A stretch of DNA of 5,052 bases, from NCBI GenBank assembly GCA_021793335.1, contig JAJYSW010000236.1, positions 1 to 5,052 of the forward strand, read 5' to 3'. How positions within the stretch are numbered: the first letter of the stretch is position 1; the number at the start of each line of letters is the position of its first letter. Under the pieces are notes generated by a model. That model ran no database searches. It was not told the origin of the DNA and worked only from the letters and a program-made list of their open reading frames with translations. The stretch comes from Actinomycetes bacterium (GTDB lineage Bacteria > Actinomycetota > Actinomycetes > Mycobacteriales > Micromonosporaceae). A program made the translations under genes and the position numbers. Below are positions 1 through 4,201 of the stretch, piece after piece.

Positions 1-112
1 GATCACTCCCAGGCCGCATCTGCTCGACCAGCTCGGTGACGAAATCGAAACGATGCTGCAGCTCATCGCGGTACGCGCTCAAGTAGTCAGGATCGAGGAT
101 GCGTTGGGACAC
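1..112 (-). CDS. 5' fragment of unidentified protein gene
   Basis: This reading frame starts at GTG (112-110) and stays open for 37 codons to the left edge, so only the N-terminus is visible. It begins VSQRILDPDYLSAYRDELQ and continues as a charged, probably helical stretch rich in Glu, Asp and Arg, with no signal peptide or membrane segment. A GGGAG ribosome site lies 10 nt upstream of the GTG, slightly far but usable. Another GTG 11 nt upstream is in a different frame. I do not recognise the family and assign no function. It shares its strand with the phosphatidyltransferase gene at 337-1077, but 224 bp and a candidate terminator lie between them, so it is probably a separate transcription unit. 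Support is the open frame, actinobacterial codon use and the ribosome site. Confidence 0.6.
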   Translation of the reverse strand, partial: MSQRILDPDYLSAYRDELQHRFDFVTELVEQMRPGSD

Positions 113-140
113 GGTGGGGACACTCCCGGAAGGACTCACA

Positions 141-165
141 CTGGTCTAAAACAGACGATGACCAG
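141..165. promoter_or_regulatory. Short inverted repeat upstream of the left-edge gene
   Basis: CTGGTC (141-146) and GACCAG (160-165) form perfect 6-bp inverted arms separated by 13 bp, about 30 bp upstream of the GTG at 112. The spacer is AT-richer than its surroundings. On the minus strand TTGGTA, 17 bp, then TTTAGA make a weak promoter-like pair overlapping the repeat. It could be an operator over the promoter of the left-edge gene. The arms are short enough for chance, so this is a weak call. The rest of 113-309 shows nothing I can name. Confidence 0.25.
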
Positions 166-309
166 GTTACCAAACCATCACCAACCGTGCAGCACACGTA
201 ATACCAGAACCCGAAACCGACCATGAAACCCACAGACGGACACAACACCGACCGACCATGCGCAGGGGTCGCGACCGGAATGGAGGGACACGTCCACGGC
301 CGACCGATT

Positions 310-333
310 GGCGCGGCCACCGCTCCCCGCGCC
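310..333 (-). terminator. Candidate GC-hairpin terminator after the phosphatidyltransferase gene
   Basis: GGCGCGG (310-316) and CCGCGCC (327-333) form a perfect 7-bp all-G/C stem with a 10-nt loop. The hairpin starts 3 nt beyond the TGA of the gene ending at 337. There is no U-tract on the minus strand; the tail is AATCGG. U-less hairpins directly behind stop codons are frequent in high-GC actinobacteria, but their efficiency as terminators varies. It could also just protect the mRNA 3' end. Confidence 0.45.
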
Positions 334-336
334 GCC

Positions 337-1077
337 TCAGCGGAGGGTGACCCGAGACGCGGCGGCGATGCTGGCCAGGAGGAACAGGGCGTTGACCATA
401 CCGAAGAACAGCATGACAGCGGCCATCGCCGCAGGCCACAACAGAGCGAGGGCGATGACGATGACGATGAAGCCGTAGTCGCGCACGAGTTTGACCAACC
501 GCACGACGAGGCCCGTGGAAGTCACGAGCGAGACGCTGGTGTCCTCTTTAGCCATGACCGATGTCACCAGGTTGGTCATCCACAGCGCCGCGAAGGCCCC
601 GCCGCCCCACGCCGGCACGCTCGGGGTGTAAGCATCGGCCACCGCCACGACGACCGCGACCACCGAAGCCTGAATCGCCACGTCGCACAGGATGTCGACG
701 CGGGCGCCGGCATCGGAGCCGGTCTTCGTGACACGCGCGAGCTGGCCATCGGCGCAGTCGAGCATGTAGGCGATCTTCCAGAGCACGAGTGCCGCGAGCG
801 CCACCGGCCACCATGGGGCGCCCTCCTGCGCGGCGGGGATGTAGGCGATGACGCCTGCCGACGCGGCCAGCCCGAGGAGCAGGTTGAGCAGCGTCAGGTG
901 GGTAGGTTTGAGGCCGAGTCTCCATGCAAGGGAAGCGAATACGGCTCCGCCGTGCTGGTCGAGCATGGTGAGCATGCCGCCGCCTCGGTTGGCGGCGTAG
1001 AAATCGGCCGTGCCCGGCCGAGAAGGGCGCTGTTCGGTCACGCGCTGATAGTACTCGTCGGCCGAAGGAGTACCCAT
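337..1077 (-). CDS. CDP-alcohol phosphatidyltransferase family membrane protein
   Basis: A 246-residue integral membrane enzyme of the family that transfers a phosphoalcohol from a CDP-alcohol to, or a phosphatidyl group onto, a hydroxyl acceptor to make phospholipids or phospho-polyols. The full signature D-x2-D-G-x2-A-R-x8-G-x3-D-x3-D is present: D107, D110, G111, A114, R115, G124, D128 and D132. In the family the Asp residues bind two metals, and the last one is the proposed catalytic base. Hydrophobic segments lie near residues 59-80, 90-106, 133-148, 157-175 and 202-240. The N-terminal ~35 residues are hydrophilic and probably cytosolic. I chose ATG 1077 because the upstream extension in frame (to 1248) crosses the divergent promoter region and looks non-coding. 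No clear Shine-Dalgarno precedes it; a TATGGT -10-like hexamer just upstream suggests a very short leader. The actual lipid product cannot be told from sequence. Confidence 0.9.
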   Translation of the reverse strand: MGTPSADEYYQRVTEQRPSRPGTADFYAANRGGGMLTMLDQHGGAVFASLAWRLGLKPTHLTLLNLLLGLAASAGVIAYIPAAQEGAPWWPVALAALVLWKIAYMLDCADGQLARVTKTGSDAGARVDILCDVAIQASVVAVVVAVADAYTPSVPAWGGGAFAALWMTNLVTSVMAKEDTSVSLVTSTGLVVRLVKLVRDYGFIVIVIALALLWPAAMAAVMLFFGMVNALFLLASIAAASRVTLR

Positions 1078-1091
1078 TGTTGCCAAGTGAG

Positions 1092-1097
1092 ACCATA
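1092..1097 (-). promoter_or_regulatory. Candidate -10 of the phosphatidyltransferase gene
   Basis: On the minus strand this reads TATGGT, matching the TAnnnT pattern of actinobacterial -10 elements. It would place the transcript start near 1085, leaving a leader of only about 8 nt before the ATG at 1077. That fits the lack of a Shine-Dalgarno there. No convincing -35 is seen at the normal distance, so the call is tentative. Confidence 0.3.
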
Positions 1098-1099
1098 TT

Positions 1100-1117
1100 G
1101 TGTCATTCTTTTGACAC
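1100..1117. promoter_or_regulatory. Inverted repeat in divergent promoter region
   Basis: GTGTCA (1100-1105) and TGACAC (1112-1117) are perfect inverted arms with a 6-bp spacer. The right arm also pairs with GGTGT at 1123-1127 (ACACC, 4-nt loop), so three related half-sites lie in 28 bp. The repeat sits immediately upstream of the leftward -10-like TATGGT and overlaps a rightward TTGACA. A dimeric regulator bound here could affect both divergent genes. No regulator gene for it is visible nearby. Confidence 0.35.
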
Positions 1118-1143
1118 CGCAGGGTGTGACCGATCCTTAATAT
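1111..1143 (+). promoter_or_regulatory. Candidate promoter for the GCS2-type ligase gene
   Basis: A consensus TTGACA (1111-1116) is followed by AT-rich TTAATAT. TAATAT (1138-1143) is a strong -10 match but the spacer is 21 bp; CTTAAT (1136-1141) gives 19 bp. Both are longer than the usual 16-18. A second possibility is TAACTA at 1187-1192, closer to the gene. Any of these leaves an untranslated leader of about 50-100 nt before 1247. Confidence 0.3.
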
Positions 1144-1234
1144 GTGCGGGAACCGATCATTTGGTACGAAACGACATCCCCCTCGGTAACTATGGGATGA
1201 CCTACTGCTTAAGGTTGATGCACCGCCGATTCCT

Positions 1235-1241
1235 GGGGAGG
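1235..1241 (+). promoter_or_regulatory. Strong ribosome binding site
   Basis: GGGGAGG lies 5 nt before ATG 1247. It is a near-perfect anti-16S match at ideal spacing and decides the start of the 498-residue ligase-like protein. Confidence 0.85.
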
Positions 1242-1246
1242 AACAC

Positions 1247-2743
1247 ATGGGCGACGAGGTGACCGGTTCTGCCTTGGCGCGCTGGGATCAAGTCACACAC
1301 CGAGCGAAACTCCAAGCAGGACGAGAGGCCCTCGCCCAACTTCTGGCCGATCGGCGGCTCGACCGGGGTCGGCCTCTCACCGGCGTCGAACTGGAACTCG
1401 ACCTTCTCGAACGCAACGGGGACCCGGCGTTCGTGAACGAGGCCGTCCTCCAGTACCTGCACACCACCGGCGACGAAGAGGCCCTCTACAGCGCACAGCA
1501 TGAGCTGGGCGCCTTCAACATCGAACTGAACCTTCCGCCCCGGATGCTCGACGGCGCGGGCATCTCCTGGTATGAGAGCGATCTGGCCGCCGTCCTCTCC
1601 GAGGTGCGTGAGGCCGCCGACAAGGCCGGCGTCTATTGCTGCCCCATCGGCACCATGCCCACCCTGTTCACCGACCACATCGGGATCGAAGCGCTGTCGA
1701 GCGCCCGACGCTACCGGGTCCTCAACGACGAGATCATGGCCGCACGCGGCGAAGACGTCCACATCGACATCGCCGGCGCGGAGTCGATCAGCTACTTCTC
1801 CTCTACCATCGCCCCCGAATCGGCCAACACCTCGGTGCAGTTCCACCTCCAGGTCGACCCTGAGGACTTCCACCGCTACTGGAACACCGCGCAGGCCCTG
1901 GCCGGTGTCCAGGTCGCGCTCGGCGCCAACTCGCCTTACCTGTTCGGGCGGCAGCTGTGGGCCGAGACCCGCATCGTCCTGTTCGAACAGGGAACCGATA
2001 CGCGACGTGCCGACGAGCGTGTGGCCGGGGCGATGCCGCGGGCCTGGTTCGGGGAACGCTGGATCGACAGTGCGCTGGACCTGTTCGATGAGAACTACCG
2101 TCACTTCGCCCCGCTTTTACCACTGTGCGTTGCCGAGGACCCGCTCGCCGTCGTCGCCGACGGCGGCGTGCCGAGCCTCCAGGAACTGCGCTACCACAAC
2201 GGCACCATCTACCGGTGGAACCGCCCGGTCTACGACGTCCGAGCGGGTCGTCCGCACCTGCGCGTGGAGAACAGGGTGCTGCCCGCCGGGCCGACCCCGG
2301 TCGATATCTGCGCGAACATGGCCTTGTTCTACGGGCTCGTGGCGTACTTCGCCGAATGCGATGAGCAATTGGCCGACCGGCTCGATTTCTCCGATGCGGC
2401 GGCGAACTTCCATGCCGCCGCCCGGCACGGTGTCCAGGCCGACCAGTTCTGGCCGGGACGCGGCCGTGTCCCGGTCCGTGAGCTGGTGCTGGAGGAACTG
2501 CTGCCGCTGGCCGCCGAAGGGCTCTCGTCCTTGGGCGTGGTCCGGCGCGACGCCGACCGCTTCCTCACCGTGATCGAGCAGCGGTGCCGCCGCGGGGTCA
2601 ACGGCGCGTCCTGGCAGGTGGCGAGGGTGCAGGTGGCCGAGCACCGGCAGCGCCTGGAACGAGCCGATGCGCTGCGGGCGATGGTGCTCGACTACACGGC
2701 CCAATCGGCCGACGGACGGCCGGTCCACGAGTGGGAGGTCTAG
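1247..2743 (+). CDS. Glutamate-cysteine ligase family (GCS2-type) protein
   Basis: A 498-residue soluble protein of the ATP-dependent carboxylate-amine ligase family related to glutamate-cysteine ligase type 2. Such enzymes activate a carboxylate, classically the gamma-carboxyl of Glu, as an acyl phosphate and couple it to an amine. Visible family-like blocks are GVELELD (46-52), with the acidic residues expected for Mg-ATP binding; HELGAFNIELNLPP (85-98); GTMPTL (135-140); SANTSVQFHLQVD (192-204); LGANSPYLFG (225-234); and RVENRVLPAGPTPVDICAN (339-357), with E341 and R343. No signal peptide or membrane segment is seen. The start is fixed by GGGGAGG 5 nt upstream. It is longer than the roughly 430-residue actinobacterial EgtA, and no egtB, egtC, egtD or egtE neighbours are present, so I do not call it egtA. 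Substrates are unknown; gamma-glutamylcysteine or another gamma-glutamyl amide is possible. Confidence 0.85.
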   Translation: MGDEVTGSALARWDQVTHRAKLQAGREALAQLLADRRLDRGRPLTGVELELDLLERNGDPAFVNEAVLQYLHTTGDEEALYSAQHELGAFNIELNLPPRMLDGAGISWYESDLAAVLSEVREAADKAGVYCCPIGTMPTLFTDHIGIEALSSARRYRVLNDEIMAARGEDVHIDIAGAESISYFSSTIAPESANTSVQFHLQVDPEDFHRYWNTAQALAGVQVALGANSPYLFGRQLWAETRIVLFEQGTDTRRADERVAGAMPRAWFGERWIDSALDLFDENYRHFAPLLPLCVAEDPLAVVADGGVPSLQELRYHNGTIYRWNRPVYDVRAGRPHLRVENRVLPAGPTPVDICANMALFYGLVAYFAECDEQLADRLDFSDAAANFHAAARHGVQADQFWPGRGRVPVRELVLEELLPLAAEGLSSLGVVRRDADRFLTVIEQRCRRGVNGASWQVARVQVAEHRQRLERADALRAMVLDYTAQSADGRPVHEWEV

Positions 2744-2797
2744 CTGCGATGTCCAGGGGCGTTGTGCTGCCGGGCGGTGGTGGATCCACCTGACGGG

Positions 2798-2860
2798 TGA
2801 AGGCCTCCGGCAGTGAAGTGGAGCCGTCGATGACACCGCTTCACGACCTGGAGGTCTTCA
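2798..2860 (+). promoter_or_regulatory. Hairpin masking the transposase ribosome site
   Basis: In RNA, 2798-2810 (TGAAGGCCTCCGG) pairs with 2848-2860 (CTGGAGGTCTTCA) over 13 consecutive positions with two G-U wobbles. Nested inside after a 2x3 internal loop, 2813-2821 (GTGAAGTGG) pairs with 2836-2844 (CCGCTTCAC) over 9 positions with one wobble. The 3' outer arm contains the Shine-Dalgarno GGAGG (2850-2854) and the A of ATG 2860. Transcripts entering from outside, for example read-through from the upstream ligase gene, would fold and block translation; a transcript starting inside the 5' arm would not. Such protection is established for IS10 and IS50. It may now also serve as a 3' structure for the ligase mRNA. 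Confidence 0.6.
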
Positions 2861-2886
2861 TGTCCCACGCGAACGCAGCCTTGAGT
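2860..2886 (+). pseudogene. Start of a truncated IS481-like transposase gene
   Basis: ATG 2860 follows GGAGG by 5 nt, an intact ribosome site. Nine codons, MSHANAALS, match the usual N-terminus of IS481-type transposases. The frame then continues as an Arg/Pro-rich, non-transposase sequence to a TGA at 2989-2991, overlapping the antisense 3' end of the VOC gene; the nominal product would be 43 residues. No helix-turn-helix or DDE residues remain, so it is non-functional. The family assignment rests on a nine-residue match plus the leader layout and is moderate at best. Confidence 0.5.
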
Positions 2887-2950
2887 CGAAAGCCGCCGCG
2901 GCGCGGTCTCGGGACTCGCCGTCGATCGCGGGGCCCGGCCGTCCCGGTGG

Positions 2951-3340
2951 TCACGACTGGGGCGTCTCGACCCATTGGACGAGTTGGATGACGACACCGT
3001 TCGGGTCGGTCGTCTGGAAGTAGCGCTCGCCCCAAGGCTCGGTCTCGATCGGTGTGGTGATGGCTACGCCTTCGCTTCGGAGGCGTTCGTATTCGGCGTC
3101 GACGTCCGCTACGACGAAGACCAGCAGCATCCCGTCCGCGTGGCCCGCGGCGCTCTGGGGCTTGAACGTCGATAGGCCGGTGCGCAGGAAGATGACGTTG
3201 AATCCCGCGTCGGGCCGGGAGAGGGAGACGAAGCCGTCGGCGGCCATCTCCTCGTCGAAGCCGTAGTGGCGGCTCAGGAACTCGGCCGAGGCGGCTGGAT
3301 CGGTGACATTGAGGGAGATGGCCGAGGCGGCGATCTGCAT
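2951..3340 (-). CDS. VOC superfamily (glyoxalase/bleomycin-resistance-like) protein
   Basis: A 129-residue single-unit protein of the vicinal oxygen chelate fold, made of two beta-alpha-beta-beta-beta modules. The first begins AISLNVTD (7-14), with an alpha helix around 15-26. The second begins MLLVFVVADVDAEYERL (71-87) and ends ERYFQTTDPNGVVIQL (105-120), the typical C-terminal strand pattern. The positions that are metal ligands in glyoxalase I-type enzymes appear replaced: Ser9 where a His is usual in the first strand, and Gln119 where a Glu is usual in the last. This favours a ligand-binding or sequestering role, as in drug-binding relatives, over metal catalysis. ATG 3340 is chosen because AAGGAG (3352-3347) lies 6 nt upstream; the frame is open much further but runs antisense to the TetR gene. 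It is divergent from that gene and shares its operator, so it is probably the regulated effector. Confidence 0.88.
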   Translation of the reverse strand: MQIAASAISLNVTDPAASAEFLSRHYGFDEEMAADGFVSLSRPDAGFNVIFLRTGLSTFKPQSAAGHADGMLLVFVVADVDAEYERLRSEGVAITTPIETEPWGERYFQTTDPNGVVIQLVQWVETPQS

Positions 3341-3346
3341 GAAAGA

Positions 3347-3352
3347 CTCCTT
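3347..3352 (-). promoter_or_regulatory. Ribosome binding site of the VOC gene
   Basis: The minus strand reads AAGGAG, 6 nt before ATG 3340. This strong site at good spacing rules out the longer in-frame extension that would cross the operator. Confidence 0.75.
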
Positions 3353-3359
3353 CACTTCA

Positions 3360-3402
3360 TTGTACGACGTACATCGTACGGTGTACGTCGTACAACGTAC
3401 AA
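3360..3402. promoter_or_regulatory. TetR-type operator: 7-bp-periodic GTAC array in a 36-bp palindrome
   Basis: Positions 3360-3373 (TTGTACGACGTACA) and 3382-3395 (TGTACGTCGTACAA) are perfect 14-bp inverted arms around an 8-bp centre TCGTACGG, itself containing the palindrome CGTACG. Over 36 bp only one symmetric pair fails (3374/3381). GTAC occurs at 3362, 3369, 3376, 3383, 3390 and 3397, exactly every 7 bp. Two copies of the 13-bp palindrome TGTACGWCGTACA have centres at 3367 and 3388, 21 bp apart, about two helical turns, so two dimers would sit on the same face. CGTACAA is repeated in tandem at 3389-3402. The site lies between the divergent VOC and TetR genes and overlaps the likely VOC promoter. 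Binding by the adjacent TetR protein is inferred from position and symmetry. Confidence 0.8.
3373..3402 (-). promoter_or_regulatory. Candidate promoter of the VOC gene, inside the operator
   Basis: On the minus strand TTGTAC (3402-3397), an 18-bp spacer and TACGAT (3378-3373) form a plausible -35/-10 pair. It predicts a start near 3366 and a leader of about 26 nt carrying AAGGAG. Both hexamers lie within the GTAC array, so repressor binding would block polymerase. The operator's own symmetry contributes to these matches, which weakens the call. Confidence 0.4.
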
Positions 3403-3412
3403 GCCCATTGGC

Positions 3413-3418
3413 TAGGAT
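3413..3418 (+). promoter_or_regulatory. Candidate -10 of the TetR gene; probable leaderless transcript
   Basis: TAGGAT is a good actinobacterial -10 hexamer. It ends 6 nt before GTG 3425, so transcription would begin at or next to the start codon. The expected -35 position (about 3390-3395) is inside the operator, allowing autorepression. Alternatively AGGA at 3414-3417 could act as a weak Shine-Dalgarno in a longer transcript. Confidence 0.45.
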
Positions 3419-3424
3419 GGCGCC

Positions 3425-4180
3425 GTGTCCTCCACTACAGCCGACGCGCCGAGACCGCACCTCCTCGAACTGCTCTGGAGAACCTCCTCTGAGGCCCCGC
3501 GACGCGGCCCGCGCAAGGGCCTCACCGTCGACGCGGTGGTGGATGCGGCGATCGCGCTCGCCGACGCCGAGGCGCTCGAAGCGGTCACCATGCGCCGTAT
3601 CGCCCAGTCCCTCGGGGTCGCCCCGATGACGCTGTACACCTACGTACCGGGCAAAGCCGAACTCATCGTGCTCATGCTCGACGCCCTCTATGCGGCCATG
3701 CCGCGCACCGACACCGCCGGACAAGGCTGGCGCGAGCGCCTCACGGCCGTCGCTCACGACAACCACGCGATGTACCGGGCTCATCCGTGGGCTGCCGCGG
3801 CCGCGCAGACCAGGCCGCCGTTGGGGCCGGGCCAATGCGCCAAGTACGAGCACGAACTGCGCGCCTTCGACGGGACCGGGCTCGACGACGTCGCCAGGGA
3901 CGACGCGCTCGCCTATCTGCTCGCCTTCGTGCGCACCGCCGCCGCTGACGCGGCACGGGCCGAGGCCGAACGCGAGGCGAGCGGGACGAACGACCGGGAA
4001 TGGTGGGAGGCCAACGGGCCCTTGCTGGCGAAGGTGCTCGACGCCGACCGGTTCCCGACCGCGGTACGGGTCGGCCGGGCCGCCGGGGAGGCGCACGGAG
4101 CCGCATTCGATCCGCGGCACGCCTTCGCCTTCGGCCTGGAGCGCACGCTCGACGGGCTCGCGGCCCTCATCGAACGCTGA
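3425..4180 (+). CDS. TetR/AcrR family transcriptional repressor
   Basis: A 251-residue one-component regulator. After a 30-residue basic, Pro-rich N-terminal extension, the DNA-binding domain runs from about residue 32 to 78. It holds helix 1 (TVDAVVDAAIALADAEA), then MRRIAQSLGVAPMTLYTYV (56-74) containing the helix-turn-helix and the typical TLYTYVPGKAEL exit. The remaining ~170 residues form an all-helical ligand and dimer domain resembling the TetR_C_1 group, including DNHAMYRAHPW (112-122) and FAFGLERTLDGL (234-245). I chose GTG 3425 because the frame begins there with a TAGGAT -10 element just upstream. The divergent VOC gene and palindromic spacer argue that it represses both genes and releases DNA when an unknown small molecule binds. 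It converges on the YhgE/Pip-like gene with a 21-bp gap. The ligand cannot be inferred. Confidence 0.92.
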   Translation: MSSTTADAPRPHLLELLWRTSSEAPRRGPRKGLTVDAVVDAAIALADAEALEAVTMRRIAQSLGVAPMTLYTYVPGKAELIVLMLDALYAAMPRTDTAGQGWRERLTAVAHDNHAMYRAHPWAAAAAQTRPPLGPGQCAKYEHELRAFDGTGLDDVARDDALAYLLAFVRTAAADAARAEAEREASGTNDREWWEANGPLLAKVLDADRFPTAVRVGRAAGEAHGAAFDPRHAFAFGLERTLDGLAALIER

Positions 4181-4186
4181 GCCGTT

Positions 4187-4200
4187 CCGGCACGCGCCGG
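4187..4200. terminator. Small hairpin between convergent genes
   Basis: CCGGC (4187-4191) and GCCGG (4196-4200) form a 5-bp G/C stem with a 4-nt loop. It fills the 21-bp gap between the TetR stop (4180) and the oppositely oriented stop at 4202. Its position suits a bidirectional terminator, but the stem is short and no T-run follows on either strand. Confidence 0.3.
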
Positions 4201-4201
4201 T

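Larger units (their letters stand above)
2750..2890 (+). mobile_element. Left-end relic of an IS481-like insertion sequence
   Basis: The segment after the ligase stop resembles an insertion-sequence left end: TGTCC at 2750 could be the terminal bases, followed by a 110-nt leader, GGAGG, and a start encoding MSHANAALS. MSHANA plus a hydrophobic residue is the common opening of actinobacterial IS481-family transposases, from my knowledge of that family. After codon 9 the reading frame no longer resembles a transposase. No inverted copy of the 2750 end is found before the VOC gene at 2951, so the element was truncated by deletion. The leader also holds a perfect 12-bp palindrome GGTGGATCCACC (2779-2790). 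The exact left boundary and family are inferences. Confidence 0.5.

Noticed and set aside
223..1140. 305-codon open frame on the plus strand, antisense to the phosphatidyltransferase
   Set aside because: The minus-strand frame contains a complete family signature, while this frame gives a His/Arg/Gly-rich product without domain pattern. Long antisense frames are expected in high-GC DNA.
1149..1175. GGAACC followed by CGAC as an extracytoplasmic-function sigma factor promoter
   Set aside because: The downstream element does not match the usual CGTC or GTT pattern at 16-17 bp, so the hit is only half a promoter.
1078..1248. 57-residue N-terminal extension of the phosphatidyltransferase
   Set aside because: The segment overlaps the divergent promoter region and the ligase ribosome site, and its composition is not protein-like for the family.
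1202..2104. 300-codon minus-strand frame antisense to the ligase-like gene
   Set aside because: It mirrors the G/C third-position bias of the real gene, has no recognisable motif, and would overlap the strong ribosome site at 1235.
1247..2743. Naming the ligase egtA
   Set aside because: It is longer than EgtA and no ergothioneine genes are adjacent, so the symbol would over-claim.
2749..2793. 15-codon reading frame ATG to TGA just after the ligase stop
   Set aside because: No ribosome site precedes it, and it coincides with the proposed insertion-sequence terminus and palindrome.
3360..3402. GTAC array as a CRISPR-like or simple microsatellite repeat
   Set aside because: The 7-bp units are too short for CRISPR, the NNN positions are arranged symmetrically rather than identically, and the site sits exactly between a TetR gene and its divergent partner.
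3341..4120. N-terminal extension of the VOC frame to about 389 residues
   Set aside because: It crosses the operator and runs antisense through the TetR gene. AAGGAG before ATG 3340 and the 129-residue family length fix the shorter start.
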